A stretch of 43,877 nucleotides of DNA from an uncultured Dorea sp. (GTDB lineage: Bacteria > Bacillota > Clostridia > Lachnospirales > Lachnospiraceae). Where the stretch lies: NCBI GenBank assembly GCA_900550865.1, contig URTM01000024.1, forward strand, positions 1-43,877, given 5' to 3'. The notes below the pieces were generated by a model. That model ran no database searches, was not told the DNA's origin, and was given only the letters and a program-made list of their open reading frames with translations. Positions 1 to 7,878 of this stretch are shown here, piece by piece. The position numbers and the translations under genes were made by a program. Each line of letters starts with the position of its first letter. Within the stretch, counting starts at the first letter, position 1.

Positions 1-2
1 CC

Positions 3-503
3 AGACGTTCTACTCATGATGAGTGGACTTCCGGAGGAAGCAGAACCATCATGTTTCCATGCAGAACCGTGATCGCACCGGAGACAGATTTCCTTTCTGC
101 AGCTTACGAGATCCAGAATATGCAGAATCGTATTTACATGCACAGCAACTACGATCCGGCACTTATTATGGATGAGATGCGAAAAAGATACAATACACCG
201 GAGCATACCGGTTATGAGAGCTGTTATCTGACTTATCAGCCAATGCCTGTAAAGGTGGAGAATGAAATGCTTGGAACCATCCGTCAGCATGCAAAATGGT
301 TTGCAAATGGTGCAGCCACTAAGAAGATGTATCTGACTGTATCCCATACGGAAGATGGCGGCATGAACTTCTCCTATCATTACCAGACTGCTCATCTGGA
401 GGAGCATGACATGGAACTGCTCTACTATTATATGATGCGCATCCTTTTTAAAGGAATTGCAGAGCCGGATATGAGTATCGGCGAAATTATGGAACTGGTT
501 TAA
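3..503 (+). CDS. Condensation-domain protein, C-terminal part (5' end outside window)
   Basis: The frame is open from the window edge, so the ATG at 51 is probably internal and the gene starts upstream. The visible ~166 residues resemble the C-terminal lobe of NRPS-type condensation domains, which join acyl or aminoacyl groups held on a carrier protein to an amine or alcohol. A segment with SGGSRT followed by PCRTVI precedes the bridging region, and the tail has the usual alternating strand/helix pattern ending in a long helix. The HHxxxDG active site would lie upstream and cannot be seen. A carrier protein gene begins 26 bases later and an acyl-activating ligase after that, which fits a small stand-alone pathway rather than a modular synthetase. 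The family call is moderately sure; the product is unknown. Confidence 0.55.
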   Translation, partial: RRSTHDEWTSGGSRTIMFPCRTVIAPETDFLSAAYEIQNMQNRIYMHSNYDPALIMDEMRKRYNTPEHTGYESCYLTYQPMPVKVENEMLGTIRQHAKWFANGAATKKMYLTVSHTEDGGMNFSYHYQTAHLEEHDMELLYYYMMRILFKGIAEPDMSIGEIMELV

Positions 504-529
504 CAAAATCAATAGCAGGAGGAATCGCA

Positions 530-760
530 ATGAATCAGGAAATGGAATTTAAAAATATTGTAGCACAGTATAGTAAGGTAGCACCGAAAGAAATGAAAAA
601 TGAAATGAGATTTCGCGAGGATCTGGGTTTCAGTTCTCTGGATTTTATGTCTTTTTTAGGTGAGCTTGAGGATATTTTTGATATTGAACTGGACGAGGGC
701 GAAGTGTTGAAGATCACAACTCTTGGCGAAGCTCTTAATCTGCTGGATGAGCTTCGGTAA
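530..760 (+). CDS. Acyl carrier protein
   Basis: A 76-residue acyl/peptidyl carrier protein that would carry intermediates as thioesters on 4'-phosphopantetheine. The core DLGFSSLDF matches the carrier motif, with Ser36 (the S before LD) as the expected attachment residue. The protein is acidic and helical, as usual for the family. A strong AGGAGG sits before the ATG at 530. It lies between the condensation-domain gene and the AMP-forming ligase in one direction, so it is most simply the shared carrier of these two enzymes and not the housekeeping fatty-acid AcpP, which would sit with fab genes. Confidence 0.85.
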   Translation: MNQEMEFKNIVAQYSKVAPKEMKNEMRFREDLGFSSLDFMSFLGELEDIFDIELDEGEVLKITTLGEALNLLDELR

Positions 761-818
761 TCTTTTTTGAAGTATAACTTATAAATTGAACGGTTCAAAA
801 AATAATGGGGGAACAGAT

Positions 819-2363
819 ATGCTGATCAGAAATATATTAGAAGAAAGTGTATGCAAATTTGGTGAAGTAAAAGCGGTCAGATGGCTTAATAAAAAGGAAA
901 TTATGGAAAGAAGATATCGAGAGCTGATGGAAAATGCAGTTTCCACCAGAAAAGGTCTTCTTGCGGAGGGCTTTGAAGGAAAACACATTGCACTGATCGG
1001 AACAAGTTCTGTAGAATGGATGGAAAGCTATCTGGGAATCATTACCGGATGTACCACAGCAGTACCGTTGGATGCAGCACTTCCCTGTGAGGATTTGATT
1101 GACCTGCTCAATCGTTCCGATTCTGCAGCACTTTTCTTAAGTCCGAAACACAGACCATATCTGGAAGCATTTCTTGCGAACTGCCCGAAACTTCAGAAGG
1201 TATGGATGCTTCAGGAAGAGGTAGAAGATGCGCCGGCAAAGGTATATGGTATTGATGAGCTTCGAAATGCAGGAAAGAGTGCATCAGCAGATTCTGCCTG
1301 CCCGGAGGCAGAGAGTGTTGCGACTATTATCTTCACTTCCGGAACAACAGGAAAGAGCAAAGGTGTTATGCTGACACAGAACAATCTGGCTTCCAACGTT
1401 GAGGCAGTAAAGATTACGGCAGAACCGGGGACTGCCATGCTCAGTGTGCTTCCAATCCATCATGCATTCTGTCTTGTTATGGATTGGCTGAAGGGATTTT
1501 CCCTGGGTGCAACTCTTTGCATCAATGATTCCCTGCTCCATATGGTAAGAAATATGAGTATTTTCAAACCGGATATTATGCTTATGGTTCCAATGATGAT
1601 CGAGACGATTTACAAGAGGCTGTCTGTTGCTGATCCGTCAATCCCGAAGGAGGTTCTGGCAGAAAAGGTATTCGGTGGAAAACTGCATACTATTTTTACA
1701 GGCGGTGCGCATCTGGATCCGTATTATATTGACCGTCTGGCAGAATATGGCGTTGAAGTGCTGGAAGGCTATGGAATGTCAGAATGCTCCCCTGTTATCA
1801 GCAATAATACACCAGAAAACCATAAAAAGGGTTCTATCGGAAAACCACTCGAGAATGCAGAAATCAGATTTGAAAATGGTGAAATCCTGGTAAAAGGCAG
1901 CAGCGTTATGAAGGGATACTATCAGATGCCAAAGGAGACCGCAGAGACTTTGAAGGATGGCTGGCTGCACACCGGGGACAAGGGATATATGGATGAAGAC
2001 GGTTATCTGTTTATCAATGGACGAGTGAAGAATCTGATTATTCTGTCCAACGGTGAAAATATATCTCCGGAAGAGCTTGAGAATAAGCTGGCGCTTAATC
2101 CGCTGGTAGGCGAAGTGATCGTAACAGGTGAGGATAATGGCCTGACTGCCCGCATTTATCCGGAGCAGGCTGTTGTGGAAGCAAAAGCATTGGATGCAGA
2201 GGCAATTCAGACACAGCTTCAGGCATTTCTGGATGAATATAACAAAAAACAGCCAACCTATCGCCGCATTACAGGACTGGTTGTCCGCAAAAATCCATTT
2301 GTCCGCAGCACAACAAAGAAGATCAGGAGACAGGATGTTCTGATTGATGAGCCTCTGAAATAA
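819..2363 (+). CDS. AMP-forming acyl ligase (ANL superfamily)
   Basis: A 514-residue adenylate-forming enzyme that would activate a carboxylic acid with ATP and load it onto CoA or, given the neighbour, the carrier protein at 530-760. Seen motifs: the P-loop-like TSGTTGKSKG (about 173-182), YGMSE (318-322), HTGD (384-387), the hinge region GRVKNLI (about 401) and a C-terminal KK (about 500) in the position of the catalytic lysine. A TTG at 786 is in frame, but the ATG at 819 has a GGGGGA about 7 bases ahead and is the better start. The gene ends 9 bases from the convergent TetR gene, with no clear hairpin between. Substrate cannot be told; fatty or aryl acids are both possible. Confidence 0.85.
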   Translation: MLIRNILEESVCKFGEVKAVRWLNKKEIMERRYRELMENAVSTRKGLLAEGFEGKHIALIGTSSVEWMESYLGIITGCTTAVPLDAALPCEDLIDLLNRSDSAALFLSPKHRPYLEAFLANCPKLQKVWMLQEEVEDAPAKVYGIDELRNAGKSASADSACPEAESVATIIFTSGTTGKSKGVMLTQNNLASNVEAVKITAEPGTAMLSVLPIHHAFCLVMDWLKGFSLGATLCINDSLLHMVRNMSIFKPDIMLMVPMMIETIYKRLSVADPSIPKEVLAEKVFGGKLHTIFTGGAHLDPYYIDRLAEYGVEVLEGYGMSECSPVISNNTPENHKKGSIGKPLENAEIRFENGEILVKGSSVMKGYYQMPKETAETLKDGWLHTGDKGYMDEDGYLFINGRVKNLIILSNGENISPEELENKLALNPLVGEVIVTGEDNGLTARIYPEQAVVEAKALDAEAIQTQLQAFLDEYNKKQPTYRRITGLVVRKNPFVRSTTKKIRRQDVLIDEPLK

Positions 2364-2372
2364 GACAGAGGA

Positions 2373-2951
2373 CTAAGACAATAGTGGCAGCATACCGGAT
2401 AAAAAAATCTCAGACAGAATATCGGCGATCACTTCCGGTGCCAGATTAAAATTATCCCGGGTCCATTTGTGCAGAACGCCGACCGTACTACCGATGGCGC
2501 AGGTGAGCACATAAGAAAATTCTTCCTTTGTGCGTTCGGAAGGCCTGGAATTAGATGTAGTGTCTGTGACATAATGATGGAGCATGGTTAGCATTTTTTC
2601 AAACAGATGATTGCCATGAGGCGTGCTCAAAAGACCGGACAGAAAAGGATTTTCCATAGTGTACCGGCACAGGGTCAGAAAATAGGAACGGCAGATCTCC
2701 CGGTCGTTTTTGGGATGGAAGTTTTCCATCATGGAAAAAACATCCTGAATTGTTTTATCCTCAATTGCAGAGATTAGTGAAGGGATATCTTGATAGTGAT
2801 TATAAAAGGTACTTCTGGCAATACCTGCTGTTTTAATGATATCGGATACCGTGATCCTGTCGGGCTTCTTTTCTTTTATCAATTTGAAAAAAGCACCTAA
2901 AATGGCCTCGTTAGCCACGGAATATCTTTCATCGGGAATTGTATGTTTCAT
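2373..2951 (-). CDS. TetR/AcrR-family transcriptional regulator
   Basis: A 192-residue regulator. Residues about 28-65 form the family's DNA-binding helix-turn-helix (ITVSDIIKTAGIARSTFYNHYQD is the recognisable segment; the recognition helix includes STFYNHY). The rest is the helical ligand-binding half. Start at 2951 is supported by a GGGAGG upstream on the minus strand. It is convergent with the condensation/carrier/ligase operon, so it may control that operon from a site outside the window, and possibly itself through the palindrome at 2980-2996. Ligand unknown. Confidence 0.88.
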   Translation of the reverse strand: MKHTIPDERYSVANEAILGAFFKLIKEKKPDRITVSDIIKTAGIARSTFYNHYQDIPSLISAIEDKTIQDVFSMMENFHPKNDREICRSYFLTLCRYTMENPFLSGLLSTPHGNHLFEKMLTMLHHYVTDTTSNSRPSERTKEEFSYVLTCAIGSTVGVLHKWTRDNFNLAPEVIADILSEIFLSGMLPLLS

Positions 2952-2979
2952 AGCTGTGTCCTCCCGGAAGTCTATAAGA

Positions 2980-2996
2980 GATACACAAAGTATATC
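2980..2996 (-). promoter_or_regulatory. Candidate TetR autoregulatory operator
   Basis: A 17-bp imperfect palindrome, GATACAC-AAA-GTATATC (6 of 7 arm positions pair), lies 29 bp upstream of the tetR start. It covers a TATACT that could be the -10 element for the minus-strand gene. TetR regulators commonly bind such sites over their own promoters. No matching copy was found elsewhere in the window, so the assignment rests on position and symmetry only. Confidence 0.4.
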
Positions 2997-3027
2997 ATAA
3001 ATCTGGCAATAAAAGAATTAAGAACGT

Positions 3028-3064
3028 AAAAAAGAGGCTGTTGCTCTAGGGCGCAGTCTCTTTT
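3028..3064 (-). terminator. Hairpin with U-tract on the minus strand
   Basis: The arms AAAAGAGGCTG and CAGTCTCTTTT pair (one G-U) around a 13-base loop. Read leftward it is followed by a run of six T, so it could stop minus-strand transcripts arriving from the MATE side before tetR. Rightward it has only four T. Confidence 0.4.
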
Positions 3065-3122
3065 CTGCTGCAAAAAAATGGCAGCTTTTACAAATTAGGA
3101 CTGGTTGCATATTGCGAAGCTA

Positions 3123-3173
3123 AACGGTCGGTTTTGCGGAGCAGAACGGCCGCATTCTGTTTCTAAACGGCCG
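3123..3173. promoter_or_regulatory. Three phased repeats resembling LytTR binding sites
   Basis: AACGGTCG at 3123-3130, AACGGCCG at 3145-3152 and AACGGCCG at 3166-3173 repeat at 22 and 21 bp. Read on the minus strand they are ACCGTTTAG, GCCGTTCTG and GCCGTTTAG; the first fits the published LytTR 9-mer consensus ([TA][AC][CA]GTTN[AG][TG]) fully and the others partly. The two-turn spacing is typical of AgrA-type sites. A TATAAT at 3204-3209 with no good -35 follows, as expected for an activated promoter serving the broken gene and MATE. The regulator at 6858-7577 is the obvious candidate. Confidence 0.45.
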
Positions 3174-3258
3174 ATATATATGATGTTTAGGTAACTACTC
3201 CGATATAATGATGGTAGCCATCAGAGCGATGGTGAATACATCATTTTTAAGGAGGATA

Positions 3259-3740
3259 ATGTATGCAGTTAGATTACAAAGACATCATGTAATTGGCGTA
3301 AAAGATGGGAAAAAGGCAATGCAGACAACCGTAGATGGATATTTGAATACTAAGGACAAGCTCGGTTCCATTACGGGCATGGCAGAAATAGAAAATGGTT
3401 TTGTGGCTGCAGATGGAAATATGCGTGAAATACAATTTGGGGCAAAAGATGGAACACACATAGGTGCAATTTCTACAGATGACATATTCGGTGTCAGCTA
3501 TCCATGGCTGGAAGACATGCAGCTTTTAGATGACGGCTCTCTGTTAATTATGGTGACACAGGAACGAGACGACGGATCAGCAAATGAATTAATGTTTTTT
3601 TGTTGCCTGCATTTTCAGACATATGGGACTTGTGGAGGAATTTGGAAAATTTGCATTCTGCATTTAAAAGATATAAAATGAATGTCTACGGAAAGAAAAT
3701 AAGCGAATTTATGAAGGAGTTAGCGAATGTCAAAAGATGA
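3259..3740 (+). pseudogene. Unrecognised gene broken by two apparent frameshifts
   Basis: The middle (about 3292-3590) reads as a well-behaved protein, but neither end is in its frame. At the 5' end the strong AAGGAGG (3249-3255) is best spaced for the ATG at 3263, which starts MQLDYKDIM and stops at once, while the middle continues one frame away. At the 3' end the in-frame reading becomes Cys-rich and odd after a run of seven T (3595-3601). Adding one base there restores a plausible helical tail (including FSDIWDLWRN) that runs to a stop at 3740, overlapping the MATE start in the usual operon manner. Decay of a former MATE operon partner is most likely; sequencing error in the T run is possible. 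I do not recognise the family. Confidence 0.5.
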
Positions 3741-5043
3741 ATATTTAATTACAGATGCGCCTCTTAAAGCGCTGACTGTTTTTGCAATGCCTATGATTTT
3801 AGGCAGCTTTTTTCAACAAGTATATAATATGGCTGATTCTATTATCGTTGGTCAGTTTGTTGGCTCATCTGCACTTGCGGCAGTCGGCGCCTGTGCTGCA
3901 CTTACGAATGTCTTCATTTGTATAGCATTGGGGGCCGGCGTAGGTGCAGGGGTACTTGTGAGCCGTTATTTTGGAGCCAGAAATTATAGTAAAATGAAAA
4001 CAATTGTGTCAACATCATTGATCAGTTTCCTGATTCTAAGCATACTGCTGGGTGTCTTTGGATTTTGTTTTTCCCATTCGATGATGAGTTTATTACAGAC
4101 ACCTGCTGATATACTGGAGGAAGCAGTACTGTATCTCCGTGTTTATTTTGTGGGATTTCCATTTCTCTTTATGTATAACATCCTTTCAACAATGTTCACT
4201 TCGATCGGTGAATCCAAGATTCCATTGGGACTTTTGATATTTTCTTCTGTTTTGAACATTTTTATGGATCTCTGGATGGTGGCGGGACTTGGTTTGGGAG
4301 TATTTGGTGCAGCACTTGCAACGCTTATCGCACAGGGGATTTCAGCCGTGTTTTCACTTTTGATCTTCTTTAGCCGGATGCGCCGGTATAAAAGTCATTT
4401 TGACTGGTTTGACAGGCATGAATTGTATTCCATACTGCGGATTGCTGTACCTTCGGTTCTGCAGCAGTCTACAGTGTCAATCGGTATGATGATTGTACAG
4501 GCAGTTGTAAATCCATTCGGTACACAGGCACTTGCAGGTTATGCGGCAACGATGAGAGTAGAGAATGTTTTTTCATTAATATTTGTATCTATCGGAAATG
4601 CAGTCTCACCGTATGTTTCCCAGAATCTTGGTGCAAAGAAAATGGATCGTATCAAAAAGGGATATCACGCGGCATTGGTGTTAGATCTGTGTTTTGCAGT
4701 CCTTGCTTTTGTAGTCATTGAAACACTTCATACGCAGATTTCTTCATTATTCCTGGGGAAAGATGGATCCGCCTTGGCATATCAGGTGTCAGGGGATTAC
4801 ATGAGATGGATCGGTTACTTTTTCATTTTCATGGGTATCAAGATGGCAACCGATGGAGTACTTCGTGGACTTGGAATCATGCGCCCGTTTCTCATCGCCA
4901 ATATGGTAAACCTTGCGATCCGCCTGGCGGTTGCTTTGATTTTTGCACCCCGGTTTGGCATTGCATTTGTCTGGCTTGCTGTACCGGCTGGCTGGTTTGC
5001 AAATTTTCTGATTTCCTATGTGGCACTTAAGAAGAGTTATTAA
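3727..5043 (+). CDS. MATE-family multidrug/toxin exporter
   Basis: A 438-residue polytopic membrane protein with about 12 hydrophobic segments. The N-terminal half has the MATE pattern: a short leader, MPMILGSFFQQVYNMADSI (the NorM/DinF-type helix 1) and VGAGVLVSRYFGA in the helix 2-3 region, repeated in pseudo-symmetry from about residue 230 (PSVLQQS). Such proteins export cationic drugs or metabolites using Na+ or H+ gradients. AAGGAG precedes the ATG at 3727. It overlaps the repaired 3' end of the broken gene, so the two were probably co-transcribed, maybe under the LytTR-like sites. Substrate is unknown. Confidence 0.9.
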   Translation: MSKDEYLITDAPLKALTVFAMPMILGSFFQQVYNMADSIIVGQFVGSSALAAVGACAALTNVFICIALGAGVGAGVLVSRYFGARNYSKMKTIVSTSLISFLILSILLGVFGFCFSHSMMSLLQTPADILEEAVLYLRVYFVGFPFLFMYNILSTMFTSIGESKIPLGLLIFSSVLNIFMDLWMVAGLGLGVFGAALATLIAQGISAVFSLLIFFSRMRRYKSHFDWFDRHELYSILRIAVPSVLQQSTVSIGMMIVQAVVNPFGTQALAGYAATMRVENVFSLIFVSIGNAVSPYVSQNLGAKKMDRIKKGYHAALVLDLCFAVLAFVVIETLHTQISSLFLGKDGSALAYQVSGDYMRWIGYFFIFMGIKMATDGVLRGLGIMRPFLIANMVNLAIRLAVALIFAPRFGIAFVWLAVPAGWFANFLISYVALKKSY

Positions 5044-5046
5044 CAT

Positions 5047-5202
5047 ATGCCATTAATGGCATTATCATATTATGCAGATTGCAAGAACTACGGTCCAGGG
5101 GATTCGGATGAGGCAGTAAAAGCACTTGTCAATGAAACACTTGATTACAATCCGGATGTAAAGTGTTCTTACCATGAGCACAATCACATTTTAATTCATT
5201 AA
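5047..5202 (+). pseudogene. 3' remnant of a NifX/NifB-like (dinitrogenase cofactor domain) gene
   Basis: An open frame of 51 residues with no Shine-Dalgarno site. Its sequence, with DSDEAVKALVNETLDYNPDVKC and then HEHNH (first part 22 residues, key features DEAV, LDYNPDV, Cys and the His cluster), resembles the C-terminal tail of small NifX/NifB-type Fe-Mo cofactor-binding proteins common in Clostridia, which end in a Cys/His-rich stretch. The N-terminal two thirds are absent, so this is a scrap and not a working gene. The family assignment is from memory of such tails. Confidence 0.4.
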
Positions 5203-5519
5203 AATGAAGTGATATAAATATAGTGCAAGATGCAGATTCAAACGGGCAGAAGCATTTTGCAGATCAACATGTAACAGTTCTTCAATTCTTGTGATGCGGT
5301 ATTTAATCGTATTTCGATGCGTATAAGCAGCATCAGCGGTATGTAGAATATTGCAGTTATTTTGTAAATAAAGAGATAATGTTTCAACGAACCGGGTGTG
5401 GTTATCTGCGTCATAGTGGATAAGCGCACCCAGTTGGGTTTCTACGAAAGATTTATAGAGCTGTGCCTGATTTAAATCAGAAAACAGTTGGTAGAGTCCA
5501 AGCTGGTTGTTTTGGCATC
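5191..5519 (-). pseudogene. 3' remnant of a PucR/CdaR-type transcriptional regulator
   Basis: Read on the minus strand, one frame from about 5519 to the stop at 5191-5193 gives LGLYQLF, then a helical stretch, then THRNTIKYRITRIEELL and LNLHLALYLYHF. This is the C-terminal helix-turn-helix of PucR-type regulators (pattern HxNTxxYRxxxIxxL). Just upstream this frame is closed by a stop; a neighbouring frame holds TYEDAK, which resembles the segment normally preceding it, so sequence has been lost and the frame shifted. The sensory part is missing. It abuts the 3' end of the kinase gene. Confidence 0.7.
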
Positions 5520-5562
5520 TTCGTAAGTCTTAGATGTTATTTTGCAACTGCAGCGGCATCTG

Positions 5563-6858
5563 TCAGGAACGGATCTGCAATAGTGATAAAGTTGCCTGAA
5601 AGCGGAACTCCCCGTTTTCGGCAAAAAATCCGTAGATTCCATTGTATTTATCTACAACGGAGATGATGCTTTGCACACCAAAACCATGTCCGATCTTATG
5701 AGAGACAGGAACATCATTTTCAAAGACAGGAGCTTCCTCATAACTATTGGAGAGATTGATACATAATTGTTCATTTTTCTCATATAAACGGAGCTTAATG
5801 TAGCGTCCTTCCGGATATGGAATCTTCGAACAGGCATGGATTGCATTATCCAGAGCGTTGGAGAGAAGGCTGCACAGATCCGTAATCTGGAATTTCGAAA
5901 AGTCGGTTGCAGTTACAGAAAAGGAAATGTGTATGTCCTGGCTTTCTGCTTTATCAGCATAGGAAGAAAGAATCAGATTGATAGATTCGTCTTCACAGTA
6001 AGTTTTGATGGTGTGATGCTGCAGGGTCGTGCAGATCTCCTGAATATAAGCCAGGGCCTCTTCGGTATGTCCTTCCTGGATACAGTGCTGGATAAAATTC
6101 ATATGGTGTTTCAGATCATGACGATAGATCGCAGCCTGCTTTTTGGATTCTGAAAGCTGGGCAATCTCCTTTTTGGCCTGGGAAGAGACCGTTGACAGAA
6201 GCAGATTCTCTCGTTCAGCCCTGTTCCGCTGGCTTGAAAATTCAATTGTAAGCATGGAAAGGATAAAATAAAGCAGAACAAGAAAGCTGTCAAGAAAATC
6301 AATGACAACTGCACCGCCGGTATGGAGAAGGTCCGTATAGACGGTAAAGGTATATTCCAGTATGTAATAGCATAACGGAAGCATAAAGAATAAGATCAGA
6401 ATTGTTTTATTCTCCTGATTCAGCTTGATTACATAAGGTGCGATATATTTTATCACCAGTAACAGAAGCGGAATGGTGATCAGAATGGTTGCGGTATTAG
6501 CGGCAAGCGGATTATAGTCAAAAAACGAAGAAATCAGAGTGCCGAACCATTTCCGGGGAGTACACAAAAGATACGCTGATAATACCGCAATCATAGAGAC
6601 GTAAAAGTTCCGGTGCAGAACAAAACGAATCAACAGAATGAGTGGCAGATGAATCAGCAGAGGATAGCATTTATATAAGGAAGACTCGCCCATTATAAGA
6701 TAGAAAATAATCTGTGCAATTCCGAATCCGGACAGGGTGAGACAGTAAAATTGTCTGTGTTCTTTAAAAGGAAAGTCAGCCAGATATAAAGATACGATGA
6801 CTCCGAAAAAAAGAACAGACACATAATTTGCAAAGTTAAGAAAATCATTTATCGTCAT
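5563..6858 (-). CDS. AgrC-like GHKL sensor histidine kinase
   Basis: A 431-residue membrane kinase that would sense a signal and phosphorylate the regulator encoded just upstream. Residues 1-205 hold about six membrane helices. A coiled linker leads to the H-box YRHDLKHH with His247, followed by the N-box (SNALDNAIHA, 333-342) and a G-box GHGFG (390-394) of the GHKL/HPK10 class used by AgrC and VirS. The start overlaps the stop of the LytTR regulator by one base (TAATG), so the two are translated together. No autoinducer peptide or AgrB processing gene was found nearby, so the signal is unknown. Confidence 0.9.
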   Translation of the reverse strand: MTINDFLNFANYVSVLFFGVIVSLYLADFPFKEHRQFYCLTLSGFGIAQIIFYLIMGESSLYKCYPLLIHLPLILLIRFVLHRNFYVSMIAVLSAYLLCTPRKWFGTLISSFFDYNPLAANTATILITIPLLLLVIKYIAPYVIKLNQENKTILILFFMLPLCYYILEYTFTVYTDLLHTGGAVVIDFLDSFLVLLYFILSMLTIEFSSQRNRAERENLLLSTVSSQAKKEIAQLSESKKQAAIYRHDLKHHMNFIQHCIQEGHTEEALAYIQEICTTLQHHTIKTYCEDESINLILSSYADKAESQDIHISFSVTATDFSKFQITDLCSLLSNALDNAIHACSKIPYPEGRYIKLRLYEKNEQLCINLSNSYEEAPVFENDVPVSHKIGHGFGVQSIISVVDKYNGIYGFFAENGEFRFQATLSLLQIRS

Positions 6859-7577
6859 TAGAAAAATTCCTCCATCTGGAATGCAAGGTATTGTTTCTTG
6901 ATTTCCGACACTCTGCGTTGTGCGAGTGGAATTGTACGTCCATTTATCAGGCGCATGTCCGCAGTAGTGATTGAACGGATATAATTCATATTCACGAGCA
7001 AAGAACGATGAGGGAGTATGAATTCGGGATACTGCATCAGAGTATCACATACAGAAGAAAAGCGTTCCGTACTTTTGACCTGTTCTCCATTTTTTAAATG
7101 ATAAATTACTTTACGGTTCAGAGCTTCTGCATAGATCAGACCGGATAAATGGATCTTATGGACACCTAAAGTACTTTTTATAATGATCGATCTGCCGGAT
7201 TCGTTGTGCCGTGTAGCAAGAACATCGTCCAGTGCCTGAAAAAAGGCATCCTTTTGTATTGGTTTTACAAGATAATTGGCTGCTTTGACCGTATAACTGT
7301 CCACGGCAAATTCCGGTGAAGAGGTCAGAAAAACGATGTCGGCTGCTTTGTCAAATGAACGGATCTCCCGTGCAAGTTCGATGCCATTCAATACAGGCAT
7401 GATCACGTCAAGCAGATAGAGATCAAAAGCGTCGGTTCTGGCAGCGGAGGCAAGCTCAAAGCCGCTGTGAAATTCCTTGTATGTCAGAGGTATATTCCGC
7501 TCTTCGGAATAGTCATTTAAAAACGATAAGATGTAAAGTAATTCCATCTGATCATCGTCGCACACCGCAATTTTCAT
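6858..7577 (-). CDS. LytTR-family response regulator
   Basis: A 239-residue regulator. The receiver domain (1-120) has the acidic pocket DDD (7-9), phospho-acceptor Asp57 in LLDVIMP, Thr85 and Lys105. Residues about 130-235 are a LytTR DNA-binding domain (segments with RSLLVNMNYI and IPLAQRR). Such proteins (AgrA, VirR) bind pairs of 9-mers about 21 bp apart. It is first in a two-gene operon with the kinase. GGGGGACC stands before the ATG and a TATAAT lies upstream on this strand (7611-7616). Candidate targets in the window are the phased repeats at 3123-3173. Confidence 0.92.
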   Translation of the reverse strand: MKIAVCDDDQMELLYILSFLNDYSEERNIPLTYKEFHSGFELASAARTDAFDLYLLDVIMPVLNGIELAREIRSFDKAADIVFLTSSPEFAVDSYTVKAANYLVKPIQKDAFFQALDDVLATRHNESGRSIIIKSTLGVHKIHLSGLIYAEALNRKVIYHLKNGEQVKSTERFSSVCDTLMQYPEFILPHRSLLVNMNYIRSITTADMRLINGRTIPLAQRRVSEIKKQYLAFQMEEFF

Positions 7578-7597
7578 ATGATAAGGTCCCCCAATGT

Positions 7598-7611
7598 TTA
7601 CTTTAAAGTAA
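7598..7611. promoter_or_regulatory. 14-bp perfect palindrome upstream of the two-component operon
   Basis: TTACTTTAAAGTAA lies 21 bp upstream of the regulator start, next to its likely -10 element (TATAAT read on the minus strand, 7611-7616). Position and perfect symmetry suggest an operator or a dimer site. The rest of the 301-base gap 7578-7878 holds two copies of a short repeat (see 7764-7838) and no convincing gene. Confidence 0.35.
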
Positions 7612-7763
7612 TTATAACTTGAAAAATAAAAAAATGCTAGAGACAGGACTTGTCATTCATGTCGAAAAAACTGTAATTCGTGCAGGCTGTCACGCAAACA
7701 GACTGGTATTTTGTAATATGTAAAGTAGGAAGAATCTATATTGCCATGCGTTCATAAGGGATG

Positions 7764-7838
7764 GCCGGTGGCAGGCACTTTCGAATCGCCAAATGTTCGG
7801 AAGAAGTTGCCGGTGGCAGGTTCCGTAGATGATGAATG
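7764..7838 (+). repeat. Two copies of a GCCGGTGGCAG repeat upstream of the adhesin
   Basis: GCCGGTGGCAG occurs at 7764-7774 and 7809-7819. The second copy extends with TTCCGTAGATGA and matches a third copy at 16438-16461, beyond the adhesin gene, at 21 of 24 positions. The core contains the inverted repeat TGCC-GGT-GGCA. These copies fall in an open frame ahead of the real adhesin start, but that segment has no initiation signals and reads as non-coding. Confidence 0.5.
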
Positions 7839-7878
7839 TGTAACGATTGTTCAGATAAAATATCAGGGGGAAAAGCGT

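Noticed and set aside
6858..7577. agr-type quorum system with peptide and AgrB
   Set aside because: The kinase and regulator are of that class, but no AgrB-like protease or small precursor gene was found next to them.
7741..7878. N-terminal extension of the adhesin from a TTG start
   Set aside because: No ribosome site, no signal-like sequence, and it contains the duplicated non-coding repeat. The ATG at 7879 has a strong site and is followed at once by the basic leader and membrane helix.
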